Made by a program: the position numbers and the translations under genes | Source of the DNA: DATHXC01 sp041662005 | GTDB lineage: Bacteria; Pseudomonadota; Gammaproteobacteria; Burkholderiales; Methylophilaceae | Direction: 5' to 3' | NCBI GenBank assembly: GCA_041662005.1 | Contig: JBAZTJ010000049.1 | Coordinates: 1 to 17,648, forward strand | Length of the DNA: 17,648 nt | Shown: one piece after another, positions 6,673 to 13,820 of the stretch | Layout of the letters: each line of letters opens with the position of its first letter | Numbering within the stretch: position 1 is the first letter of the stretch | Notes under the pieces: generated by a model | Databases searched by the model: none | The model's input: only the letters and a program-made list of their open reading frames with translations | Told to the model about the DNA's origin: nothing

Positions 6673-6817
6673 AATCCCCTTCTACCGCGCCGAGCAGCGC
6701 AACCCTCATGGGTGCCTTCGTCAATCACCTGTTTGAGCTCCGCGGTGGCTTGCGCAGTTTGCAAGCTGCTAGGGCGAGTTTGATTGACGCCCATGAGGGT
6801 GAGCAGCGCAGGGGATT
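6673..6817. repeat. Nested inverted repeat with a 99-bp MITE-like core flanked by 10-bp direct repeats
   Basis: Outer arms AATCCCCT (6673-6680) and AGGGGATT (6810-6817) are inverted. Inside, the direct repeat GAGCAGCGCA occurs at 6692-6701 and 6801-6810. Immediately internal to both copies are perfect 11-bp terminal inverted repeats, ACCCTCATGGG (6702-6712) and CCCATGAGGGT (6790-6800). A second inverted pair, CGTCAATCA / TGATTGACG (6719-6727, 6781-6789), and a central hairpin GCTTGC / GCAAGC (6748-6753, 6761-6766) lie within. The layout looks like a small non-autonomous element with a target-site duplication. Removing 6702-6810 would leave a compact hairpin, AATCCCCT...GCGC...GCGC-AGGGGATT. 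No transposase is present. It could instead be a dispersed intergenic repeat family. Confidence 0.65.
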
Positions 6818-6852
6818 CCGAAGGAACGTGGGAGGGGGTGTCTTTTTCTTCC

Positions 6853-6900
6853 CCCTATTTCTTTTGGACAAGCAAAAGAAATAGGGTCGCCCAAAGGCGA
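6853..6900. repeat. Two adjacent perfect hairpins between convergent genes
   Basis: A 14-bp perfect stem (6853-6866 with 6873-6886, 6-base loop) is followed without a gap by a 5-bp stem TCGCC-CAAA-GGCGA (6887-6900). They lie 24 bp from the end of thiO and close to the inverted-repeat block. No U-tract follows on either strand. Such structures may end or stabilise the transcripts of the converging genes; they also resemble parts of dispersed intergenic repeats seen in many proteobacteria. Confidence 0.7.
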
Positions 6901-6923
6901 AATGGTACGTTACTTAAGCCAAC

Positions 6924-8006
6924 TCAAACCGCCAACGCATAGGGCGCTGGATCAATCCAAGGTTCATCCCCACAAATCAAATCCGCCACCAAAGCCGCAC
7001 TCCCCGGCGCCATGGTCAAGCCATAACGAAAATGCCCGGTATTAAGATACAGATTTTCAATCTGCGGATGCGCTGAAATGGTCGGCATATTCTCTGGGGT
7101 ACCGGGCCGCAAGCCGCTCCAGTGCTTGATGATAGGCATGCCTTTTAGCTCCGGCATAATGGCTTCGGCCTTGGCACTGAGTTCATTGCGCACCGCTTCG
7201 GTAGTGGAGGTATCGAAACCCACATCTTCCAGCGTGCTGCCTGCCAGCAAATAGCCATCGCGCCGCGGAATCATGTAGAAGCCTTCGCGATAGACGATTT
7301 GCTCCAGGTTCTTTTTCGGTTGATACAGCAATATCTGCCCGCGCATGGGCTTGATGTTGAGTTTCTGCGCAATATCTTTTAGCAGCTCGAAGCTCCATGC
7401 CCCTGAGGTGACGACAAATTTGTCGGCTTTTATGACTTCACCATTCACGGTTTCCCACTCGTGCAATGGCTTTATAGCCTTGAGCGGCTTAAGCTCGGTG
7501 TGTTCCAGCAGGGTGACGTTGTTCTGCTCCAGCCATTGGCGTAACGCCTGCATGAAATAAGGCGGGCGGGCCTGGCAGACAGTGGGTAGCCAGAGTGCAT
7601 CTTCGCCACTGAGCGACTGTACGCCAAAAGCACTGGCCTTGACCGGCTGCGCCGGCATTTGGTTAAGCGCACACCAGGCCTGGGCAGCCTCAACATCGAA
7701 GGCTGGCAGCAGCAAAAATCCTGACTGGTCGAAACCGGTATCTATGCCAGTTTCATGTTGCAGGCGCGCGCATATTTCGCCATAAGCCTGCGCACCTCTG
7801 CTGGTAAGGGCATTGACATGCTCGTTATATTGCCAGGGCAGTAGCGGCAAGATAATGCCACCACCGGCCCAGGAGGATTCGCCGGATGTCTGGCTGGCGA
7901 TCTGGTTGCGCTCGACTATGGTGACGCGGCAGCCGCGGGCTAGCAGTTCCATGGCCGTCATGCAGCCGACAATGCCGCCACCGACAATGACTATGTGTTG
8001 ACTCAT
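6924..8006 (-). CDS. thiO: ThiO, glycine oxidase (FAD-dependent)
   Basis: ThiO oxidises glycine to iminoacetate (dehydroglycine) for the thiazole ring of thiamine, using oxygen. The 360-residue protein opens with a dinucleotide fold IVIVGGGIVGCMTAMEL (4-20) ending in a glutamate that would bind the FAD ribose. The ThiO phrase SGESSWAGGGIILPLLPW follows at about 41-58, then MRGQILLYQP, MIPRRDGYLLAGSTLEDVGFD, WSGLRPGTPENMPTI and the C-terminal LYLNTGHFRYGLTMAPGSA. These fit ThiO better than other amino-acid dehydrogenases of the DAO family, although function is inferred by homology. The ATG overlaps the stop of the antiporter gene (ATGA at 8003-8006), so it is expressed with it. No thiS or thiG is in the window. 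Confidence 0.87.
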   Translation of the reverse strand: MSQHIVIVGGGIVGCMTAMELLARGCRVTIVERNQIASQTSGESSWAGGGIILPLLPWQYNEHVNALTSRGAQAYGEICARLQHETGIDTGFDQSGFLLLPAFDVEAAQAWCALNQMPAQPVKASAFGVQSLSGEDALWLPTVCQARPPYFMQALRQWLEQNNVTLLEHTELKPLKAIKPLHEWETVNGEVIKADKFVVTSGAWSFELLKDIAQKLNIKPMRGQILLYQPKKNLEQIVYREGFYMIPRRDGYLLAGSTLEDVGFDTSTTEAVRNELSAKAEAIMPELKGMPIIKHWSGLRPGTPENMPTISAHPQIENLYLNTGHFRYGLTMAPGSAALVADLICGDEPWIDPAPYALAV

Positions 8007-9982
8007 TTGGATTTACCGGTCAGCAGGATTTTCTCTGCGCTCACCAGGTCTTCCGGTATCCCCAGCAGCACGATCACATCGCCCTCTCTCAGCATAGTCT
8101 GCGGGGTAGCTTCAGTCTGCTTGAGGTTCATGCCGCGCACGGTTTTAGCCTCTACGTTAAAGCCCTCTAGCCCCATATCGATGACGCGTTTACCAATGCA
8201 AAAAGCGCGCGGCGGAATAGCCACGGAGTGCAGACGCGCCTGCTTGCGCTCGTGGGCTTCTTGCTCAAGGTCGGATGCCCCATGGAAAAATCCCCTGAAC
8301 ATTTTATAGCGCTCTTCGCGGAACATGCGGATACGCTTGACCACGCGATTAAGCGGCACGCCCAGCAACACCAGCGCATGCGAAGCCAGCATCAGGCTGC
8401 CCTCCAACACTTCCGGCACCACCTCGGTAGCACCGGCGGCACGGAAAGATTCCATATTGCTGTCATCGACAGTACGCACAACCACTGGCAACTCGGGGTA
8501 GCTTTCCTGCATGACGTGCAGAATTTTCATGGTGGAAGGCGCGTCGCTGTAACTGATGATCAACGCTTTGGCACGCTCAATACCTGCCGCACGCAGCACC
8601 ACGCGCTTGCTGGCATCACCGTACATCACGTTCTCACCCGCCGCCGCCGCCTCCTGCACCCGCGTCAGGTCGATATCCAGCGCAATAAACGGAATATTCT
8701 CCTCAGTCAGGAAGCGCGCCAGATACTGCCCGCTACGGCCAAAGCCGCAAATAATCACATGTTCGGACAACTGCTTACCTACAGACTGTATGCCTTCAAT
8801 CTGTTTGCTGCGGTTACGGGTGTAGCTGCGCGAGAAAAACTCTGCGATCTGCAGATTATGTTGAATGAGGAACGGCGCAACCACCATAGAAAGCAAGGAG
8901 GCAGCCAATACCACCTGTAACGCCTGGCCTTGCAGCAGGCCGTGCTCCAACCCCAAGGCCAGCAGCACAAAACTGAACTCGCCTGCCTGCGCCAGCGTAA
9001 CACCCGCGCGTATCGCCACGCCGGGCTCATAGCCGAACAAGCGACTCAGCACAGCCACGATCAAGGTCTTGAACACGATCAGGCCGACCAATACCATTAG
9101 CACCAGACCAATATTGGAGCCTAGTTCCTGCACATCCAGCAGCATGCCGACAGTGACAAAAAACAAGCCTAGCAAAATGTCACGGAACGAGGCGATATCG
9201 GCTTCCACCTGGTAACGATACTTGGTCTCGGAGATCAGCATGCCGGCAATAAAAGCACCCAGCGCATACGACAAACCAGCCAGCTTGGTGACATAGGCCA
9301 GTATCAGCGTCACCATCAGCACATTCATCACAAACAGCTCACGCGAGCGCTGCCGTGCCACCAGGCCAAACCAGCGATTCATCAGGTTTTTGCCGAACAC
9401 GAATAGAAAAGTGAGCATGGCGGCGGCCTTAAGCAAGGCAATCGCCAGGGTATTCACCAGATCACCGGTGTGTTGCGACAGGGCGGGAATCAGCACCAGT
9501 AGCGGCACCACTGCGATATCCTGGAACAGCAGTACGCCGATAGACAAGCGCCCGTGCCGCGCATTCAGGTCAAGCCGCTCCACCAGCAGCTTTGAAACAA
9601 TAGCGGTGGATGACATGGTAAGCGCGCCGCCTATCACCAGGGCTGCCGGCCAGCTCAAACCGAGCATGATGCAAACCGTCATGGTCGCCGCCATGGTAAT
9701 GGCAACCTGTGCACCACCCAGACCCAATACCGTGCGGCGCATAGCATAGAGCTGGGGCAGGCTGAACTCAAGGCCGATGCTGAACATCAGGAACACAATG
9801 CCGAACTCTGCCAGCTCACGATTAGCCTCTGTGTCGGGCAGGATACCGAAAGTCTCTGGCCCCAGCGCAAGCCCCACCAGAAAGTAGGCCAGCATGGCGG
9901 GCAAACGGAATGCCTTGAATAACGCCACTGCCAGCACCGAGCTGGTCAACAGAATTAAAATGGCGGGTAGTGTGTCGTGCAT
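8003..9982 (-). CDS. CPA2 family K+(monovalent cation)/H+ antiporter, KefB/KefC/YbaL-like, with RCK domains
   Basis: An inner-membrane antiporter of 659 residues. About twelve hydrophobic segments cover residues 5-375, including FLVGLALGPETFG, MFSIGLEFSLPQLYAMRR, STAIVSKLL, GVLLFQDIAVVPLL and LGAFIAGMLISET, all typical of the CPA2 exchanger domain. A TrkA-N (RCK) domain follows: HVIICGFGRSGQYLARFL, with an acidic LDID at the second strand, as in NAD-binding folds. A C-terminal TrkA-C domain (about 580-650) ends the chain and sets it closer to YbaL than to KefC, which lacks one. The ATG at 9982 is preferred; a TTG at 9997 would add five residues. Divergent from kdsD and overlapping thiO at its end. 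Ion specificity and any glutathione control are unknown. Confidence 0.9.
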   Translation of the reverse strand: MHDTLPAILILLTSSVLAVALFKAFRLPAMLAYFLVGLALGPETFGILPDTEANRELAEFGIVFLMFSIGLEFSLPQLYAMRRTVLGLGGAQVAITMAATMTVCIMLGLSWPAALVIGGALTMSSTAIVSKLLVERLDLNARHGRLSIGVLLFQDIAVVPLLVLIPALSQHTGDLVNTLAIALLKAAAMLTFLFVFGKNLMNRWFGLVARQRSRELFVMNVLMVTLILAYVTKLAGLSYALGAFIAGMLISETKYRYQVEADIASFRDILLGLFFVTVGMLLDVQELGSNIGLVLMVLVGLIVFKTLIVAVLSRLFGYEPGVAIRAGVTLAQAGEFSFVLLALGLEHGLLQGQALQVVLAASLLSMVVAPFLIQHNLQIAEFFSRSYTRNRSKQIEGIQSVGKQLSEHVIICGFGRSGQYLARFLTEENIPFIALDIDLTRVQEAAAAGENVMYGDASKRVVLRAAGIERAKALIISYSDAPSTMKILHVMQESYPELPVVVRTVDDSNMESFRAAGATEVVPEVLEGSLMLASHALVLLGVPLNRVVKRIRMFREERYKMFRGFFHGASDLEQEAHERKQARLHSVAIPPRAFCIGKRVIDMGLEGFNVEAKTVRGMNLKQTEATPQTMLREGDVIVLLGIPEDLVSAEKILLTGKSK

Positions 9983-9999
9983 AATCACATTAGGCAAAA

Positions 10000-10005
10000 A
10001 TTATG
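10000..10005 (-). promoter_or_regulatory. Candidate -10 element for the antiporter gene
   Basis: Read on the minus strand the bases are CATAAT, five of six matches to TATAAT, about 18 bp before the ATG at 9982. No convincing -35 element is seen at 16-18 bp. Confidence 0.3.
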
Positions 10006-10046
10006 CCGACTTTGTAAGTCATTGCCGGGAATCAGGCAAAAGTCGG
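10006..10046. promoter_or_regulatory. Inverted repeats in the antiporter/kdsD divergent region
   Basis: CCGACTTT (10006-10013) and AAAGTCGG (10039-10046) form an 8-bp inverted repeat. Overlapping it is a tighter one, GACTT-TGT-AAGTC (10008-10020). AGGCAAAA also occurs twice in direct orientation (9992-9999, 10034-10041). Placed between divergent starts, these could be binding sites for a regulator of either gene. Confidence 0.35.
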
Positions 10047-10089
10047 GTTTATTTGCTTATTCTTCCTTTATTCGCAGGGCATTCCCTTT

Positions 10090-10095
10090 TATACT
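10090..10095 (+). promoter_or_regulatory. Candidate -10 element for the kds-lpt operon (possible leaderless start)
   Basis: TATACT ends 8 bp before the A of the kdsD ATG at 10104, with a weak TTTATT at the -35 position 17 bp upstream. No Shine-Dalgarno sequence lies before the ATG, so the transcript could begin at or next to the start codon. Confidence 0.4.
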
Positions 10096-10103
10096 TGGCA
10101 GCT

Positions 10104-11117
10104 ATGGGAATATCAAATTTACATAAAAACAAGCCACAAAAAATCAGCGCCAATAAAACGCCGATCGAGCTTGCCCGAGAAGTTCTCTTGATTGAGGCAC
10201 GCGCCGTTGAGGCATTGGCACTGAGGCTCGACGAGCACTTTACACGCGCTGTCATCCTCATTTTACAATGCCAGGGCCGCGTTGTGGTGAGTGGTATGGG
10301 TAAATCTGGCCATATCGCCAATAAAATTGCCTCCACCTTGGCCAGCACCGGCACACCCGCCTTCTTTATGCACCCGGCAGAAGCCAGCCATGGCGATCTG
10401 GGCATGATCACCAAAGACGATGTGGTGATTGCCTTGTCCAACTCGGGCGAAAGCGATGAGTTGCTGGCTATTGTGCCTCTGCTTAAGCGCATGGGGGCAA
10501 AGCTGATCAGCATCACCGGCAACCTTAAATCTTCACTGTCGACGCAGGCTGATGTCGCACTGGATGCGCATGTTGCCCAGGAAGCCTGCCCACTGGGCCT
10601 GTCACCCACCGCAAGTACCACTGCCATGCTGGCACTGGGCGATGCGCTGGCTGTTACCGTACTGGATTTGCGCGGATTCTCTGCCGAGGATTTTGCACGC
10701 TCGCACCCGGGTGGCAGCCTTGGCCGCAAACTACTCATCCATGTGCGCGATGTCATGCGGACCGGCGATGCAATTCCCCGCATAGGCACTCACGCCTCGC
10801 TCAAGCAGGGCCTGCTGGAAATGTCACGCAAAGGCCTGGGCATGACTGCCATCGTTGACGACGGAGATTACCCTGTCGGCATTTTTACCGATGGCGATTT
10901 GCGCCGTGCTTTTGAAAGCGGGGTGAATATCGACACTACCTGCATGCGCGATGTCATGCATACTAACCCGCAGCATATAGAGCCAGATCAATTAGCGGTT
11001 GATGCGGTTGCGATGATGGAACAAAGAAAAATTAGCGCCCTGCTGGTGGTTAACACCGAGGGCAACTTGGTTGGTGCGTTGAATATGCACGATTTACTTA
11101 TGGCAAAGGTGGTTTAA
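10104..11117 (+). CDS. kdsD: KdsD, D-arabinose 5-phosphate isomerase
   Basis: Interconverts ribulose 5-phosphate and arabinose 5-phosphate, the first step toward Kdo of lipopolysaccharide, in the cytosol. The 337-residue protein has an SIS sugar-isomerase domain at about 45-185, with GMGKSGHIANKIASTLASTG, the family phrase MHPAEASHGDLGMI and SNSGES at 112-117. The HPGGSLGRKLL linker follows. Two CBS domains lie at about 212-270 (VRDVM...GIFTDGDLRRAF) and 279-337 (MRDVM...ISALLVVN...LVGALNMHDLL). Length is normal. I chose the ATG at 10104 because the residues before it overlap the divergent promoter and lie outside the family. It is followed 4 bp later by kdsC, and the order kdsD-kdsC-lptC-lptA-lptB is the conserved one. 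Confidence 0.96.
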   Translation: MGISNLHKNKPQKISANKTPIELAREVLLIEARAVEALALRLDEHFTRAVILILQCQGRVVVSGMGKSGHIANKIASTLASTGTPAFFMHPAEASHGDLGMITKDDVVIALSNSGESDELLAIVPLLKRMGAKLISITGNLKSSLSTQADVALDAHVAQEACPLGLSPTASTTAMLALGDALAVTVLDLRGFSAEDFARSHPGGSLGRKLLIHVRDVMRTGDAIPRIGTHASLKQGLLEMSRKGLGMTAIVDDGDYPVGIFTDGDLRRAFESGVNIDTTCMRDVMHTNPQHIEPDQLAVDAVAMMEQRKISALLVVNTEGNLVGALNMHDLLMAKVV

Positions 11118-11121
11118 CTCA

Positions 11122-11658
11122 ATGTTATTGGACATGCAGGCAATATTAGAACGTGCAAAGAAAATCAAGGTCGTGGTATTTGACGTAGATGGGGTGATGA
11201 CAGATGGCGGCTTGGGCCTGGGTGACGATGCCCTGGAATTCAAGACCTTTCATTCCCATGATGGTCTGGGCATGAAAATGTTGAGGAAAACCGGCATCAG
11301 AATGGCGATTGTCACCGGCCGCACTTCGCAAGTGGTCATCAAGCGTGCAGAAAATACCGGCATAGAGCATATTTACCAGGGGGCCGAAGACAAGCTGGAA
11401 GCCTTTAATGCCCTGCTCAATAAAATGAATGTGAACGCGGACGAGTGTGTGTTCATGGGTGACGATGTGATTGATATCCCGCCGATCCGCCGTGCCGGTT
11501 TAGGCATTACCGTGCCGCATGCCATGCCGTTGGTGAAAGACTATGCCCATTATGTCACGACGCTTCAGGCTGGCCGTGGTGCGGTACGTGAGGTGTGCGA
11601 AATCATCATGAAAGCACAGGGCACGTTTGACGGACAAATGGCCCAGTACCTGAAGTAA
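11122..11658 (+). CDS. kdsC: KdsC, 3-deoxy-D-manno-octulosonate 8-phosphate phosphatase
   Basis: Hydrolyses Kdo-8-phosphate to Kdo. This 178-residue HAD-superfamily enzyme without a cap domain (class C0, a tetramer in homologues) has the nucleophile motif FDVDGVMTDG (Asp21, Asp23), motif II IVTGR, the lysine of motif III (KLEAF, about 91) and the Mg-binding MGDDVIDIP (112-120). The C-terminal QAGRGAVREVCEIIMKAQG is the KdsC tail that reaches into the neighbouring active site. AAGGTGG at the end of kdsD lies about 9 bp before the ATG and can serve as ribosome-binding site. A second ATG at 11134 is possible. It follows kdsD by 4 bp and precedes lptC by 17 bp. Confidence 0.96.
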   Translation: MLLDMQAILERAKKIKVVVFDVDGVMTDGGLGLGDDALEFKTFHSHDGLGMKMLRKTGIRMAIVTGRTSQVVIKRAENTGIEHIYQGAEDKLEAFNALLNKMNVNADECVFMGDDVIDIPPIRRAGLGITVPHAMPLVKDYAHYVTTLQAGRGAVREVCEIIMKAQGTFDGQMAQYLK

Positions 11659-11675
11659 GCATTTAACGTTATCTA

Positions 11676-12359
11676 ATGTATGGTCGCCCCACGATTTTAT
11701 TTCCACTTGCATTGCTTGCACTGCTGGCTTTGCTCACGCTATGGATAGATCATACGGTGCAGGCGCCAGAACAGAAGCCGGCAGGAAGCACGCGTCATGA
11801 CCCGGATTATTTTCTGAAAAATTTCGTGCTTTCTAAAACCGATATGAACGGTAATTTGCAATACATGCTGGCGGCAATTTCCATGACGCACTATCCTGAT
11901 GACGATAGCACCACGCTGGAGCGACCAAGATTTACCCAGTACGGCGTTGGCAAGCCTTATACCCAAATTGAAGGGCAAAGGGGGCTGATTTCCAGCAATG
12001 GCGAGACGGTAGAATTCATGGATAATGTAAAGGTAGTGCGGCAGGCAACTGCGGAGAAAGGGGAAATGACCATGCTCACCCAAAGTTTGAAAATTTACCC
12101 GCAAAAGGAGCTGGCCACGACCGACCAGCCCGTAGTGATTAGGCAAACACCCAAAACCGTGATTCATGCCACCGGTATGATTTTTGACAAGAAACAAAAA
12201 ACAGTGACGCTGTTGAAAAAAGTACGGGTACATTATGAAAACCCCAACCCGCCTAAAGCTGCAGCAAAAAGCAAAGCAACTGGCAAGAAGGCAGCAGACA
12301 AGAAGCCTGCGGGAAATGCCGATAAAAAAGCCGTGAAGAAATCATCAGCTAATCGATAA
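11676..12359 (+). CDS. lptC: LptC, lipopolysaccharide export subunit with Lys-rich tail
   Basis: LptC is the bitopic inner-membrane protein that takes lipopolysaccharide from LptB2FG and passes it to LptA. One membrane helix is at residues 5-24. A periplasmic beta-jellyroll follows (YFLKNF, MTHYPDDDSTTLERPRFTQY, ISSNGETVEFMDNVKVVR, LATTDQPVVIRQ, HATGMIFDKKQKTVTLLKKVRVHYE), diagnostic for LptC/YrbK. The protein has 227 residues against 191 in E. coli. The excess is a C-terminal tail from about 191, with eleven lysines in 37 residues, mixed with alanine and glycine, probably disordered and in the periplasm. The start is the first ATG, without a clear Shine-Dalgarno. Confidence 0.93.
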   Translation: MYGRPTILFPLALLALLALLTLWIDHTVQAPEQKPAGSTRHDPDYFLKNFVLSKTDMNGNLQYMLAAISMTHYPDDDSTTLERPRFTQYGVGKPYTQIEGQRGLISSNGETVEFMDNVKVVRQATAEKGEMTMLTQSLKIYPQKELATTDQPVVIRQTPKTVIHATGMIFDKKQKTVTLLKKVRVHYENPNPPKAAAKSKATGKKAADKKPAGNADKKAVKKSSANR

Positions 12360-12439
12360 AACCAGCCAGAATGACAAACTTAACCAAGATATATCGAGCT
12401 CAGAAAACCGCCATGCGACTACCGTTAAAAATGATATCC

Positions 12440-12443
12440 GGAG
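12440..12443 (+). promoter_or_regulatory. Shine-Dalgarno that decides the lptA start
   Basis: GGAG lies 5 bp before a GTG at 12449. It is the only good ribosome-binding site in the first 100 bp of the lptA reading frame, and the GTG begins a standard signal peptide. The in-frame ATGs at 12371, 12413 and 12431 have none. Confidence 0.6.
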
Positions 12444-12448
12444 ATGCC

Positions 12449-13000
12449 GTGAGCAATGCGTTTCATCGCGGCGTACTGCTGTTGACGCTGATGATGTCAA
12501 CTTTTTGCGTACAGGCCGAAAAAGCTGACCGGGAAAAGCCTATTGAGCTGGAGGCAGATACTGTCACCGTTAATGATGCCAAGAAAACCAGCATTTACAC
12601 GGGCAATGTCATCCTGACCCAAGGCACCTTGATTATCCGTGGCGATAAACTGGTCGTGCGTGAAGACCAACAAGGCTTCCAGCACAGCACCTCTTACGGC
12701 AACCCAACCACCTTCAAGCAGAAGCGTGATGGCAAGGACGAATACATGGAAGGCAGTGCACAACGTATTGAGTACGATGGCCGTATGGATAAAGTACAGC
12801 TGTATACCAAGGCCTGGGTAAAGCGCGGGGAGGATATCGTGCACGGCGATTACATCAGCTATGACGCCAACGCAGAATATGCAGAAGTGATAGGTGGCGG
12901 TTCGCAGGCAGCTACCGCTGCTACGCCAACCGGCCGTGTGAAAGCCATTATCCAGCCGAAAAAGAAACCAGCTGGTGGCACTGAACCTGCCGGAAATTAA
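12449..13000 (+). CDS. lptA: LptA, periplasmic lipopolysaccharide bridge protein
   Basis: LptA polymerises into the periplasmic bridge that carries lipopolysaccharide from LptC to LptD. From a GTG at 12449 the protein has 183 residues, close to E. coli LptA (185). A signal peptide of about 23 residues (basic start, VLLLTLMMSTFCVQA) precedes the mature start EKADREKPIELEAD. The OstA-type repeats follow: VNDAKKTSIYTGNVILTQGTL, GDKLVVRED, TFKQKRDGKDEYMEGSAQRIEYDG, VQLYTKAWVKRGEDIVHGDYISYD. The tail is proline/lysine-rich. Upstream in-frame ATGs at 12371 and 12413 would give long, poorly shaped N-regions; I cannot exclude the one at 12413. Sits between lptC and lptB. Confidence 0.93.
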   Translation: MSNAFHRGVLLLTLMMSTFCVQAEKADREKPIELEADTVTVNDAKKTSIYTGNVILTQGTLIIRGDKLVVREDQQGFQHSTSYGNPTTFKQKRDGKDEYMEGSAQRIEYDGRMDKVQLYTKAWVKRGEDIVHGDYISYDANAEYAEVIGGGSQAATAATPTGRVKAIIQPKKKPAGGTEPAGN

Positions 13001-13045
13001 TTACTAACTCATCTTTCAACATTAAGCAGCAATCAAGCCCATACA

Positions 13046-13051
13046 TATAAA
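13046..13051 (+). promoter_or_regulatory. Candidate internal -10 element before lptB
   Basis: TATAAA in the 63-bp lptA-lptB interval, with TTAAGC 18 bp upstream as a poor -35. It lies only 12 bp from the lptB ATG. A separate promoter for lptB-rpoN is plausible but weakly supported. Confidence 0.22.
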
Positions 13052-13063
13052 GCCCACAGAAAA

Positions 13064-13786
13064 ATGAGTGAATTAGTCGTAGCCGGTCTACGCAAGAAAT
13101 ATAAAACACGCACAGTGGTGCAAGATATCTCGCTACAGTTAAACAGTGGTGAGGTGGTGGGTTTGCTCGGCCCCAATGGCGCCGGGAAAACCACCAGTTT
13201 CTATATGATAGTGGGCCTGGTACCGCTGGATGATGGACGCATCCTGCTGGATGGCAAAGATATCAGCAGAATGCCCATGCACCAGCGCGCGCGCATGGGC
13301 TTGGCTTACCTGCCCCAGGAGCCTTCGATTTTTCGAAAGATGACAGTATCTGAAAATATACTGTCTATACTGGAACTGCAGAAACTGACAGATGCCCAAA
13401 TGCAGGGCCAACTGGAAACACTGCTGCAGGATTTGCACATTACCCATATCCGTAACAGCGCGGCAGTCAGCCTGTCCGGCGGTGAACGGCGAAGAGTGGA
13501 AATTGCGCGATGCCTGGCCACCAACCCACGCTTTATCCTGCTGGATGAGCCATTTGCAGGCATCGACCCGATTGCGGTACTGGATATCCAGAAAATCATC
13601 CGCTTCCTGACCGAGCGCAATATTGGCGTATTAATTACCGACCATAATGTGAGAGAAACACTCGGCATCTGTGATAGAGCGTATATTGTGAATGAGGGCC
13701 GCGTATTCGCCGCAGGCGAACCCAGTGAAATTATCCATAATGATTCAGTAAGAGAAGTATATCTAGGCAAGGACTTCCGCCTGTGA
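13064..13786 (+). CDS. lptB: LptB, ATPase of the lipopolysaccharide exporter
   Basis: LptB dimers drive lipopolysaccharide extraction by LptF and LptG from the inner membrane. This 240-residue ABC ATPase has Walker A GPNGAGKTT (36-44), a Q-loop region AYLPQEPSIFRKMTVSENIL (81-100), signature LSGGE (137-141), Walker B FILLDE (157-162) with the FAGIDPIAV D-loop typical of LptB, and the switch histidine ITDHNVRETL (His194). It ends in REVYLGKDFRL, as the family does. E. coli LptB has 241 residues. It is followed by rpoN after 34 bp. LptF and LptG are not in the window, which is usual because they are encoded elsewhere. Confidence 0.97.
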   Translation: MSELVVAGLRKKYKTRTVVQDISLQLNSGEVVGLLGPNGAGKTTSFYMIVGLVPLDDGRILLDGKDISRMPMHQRARMGLAYLPQEPSIFRKMTVSENILSILELQKLTDAQMQGQLETLLQDLHITHIRNSAAVSLSGGERRRVEIARCLATNPRFILLDEPFAGIDPIAVLDIQKIIRFLTERNIGVLITDHNVRETLGICDRAYIVNEGRVFAAGEPSEIIHNDSVREVYLGKDFRL

Positions 13787-13820
13787 ACCAGAGACAGCGG
13801 ACCAGATTAACTAAAACATC

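Noticed and set aside
6793..6942. 49-codon plus-strand frame beginning MRVSSAGDSEGTWEG, overlapping the end of thiO
   Set aside because: It runs through the two perfect hairpins and into the thiO coding end in antisense. It has no ribosome-binding site and looks like a spurious frame over a repeat.
9894..10103. N-terminal extension of kdsD by 70 residues
   Set aside because: It overlaps the antiporter start and the divergent promoter region, and the extra residues are not part of the SIS/CBS family. The ATG at 10104 gives a normal length.
10049..10789. 246-residue minus-strand frame antisense to kdsD
   Set aside because: Low-complexity serine/alanine-rich shadow frame of a well-conserved gene.
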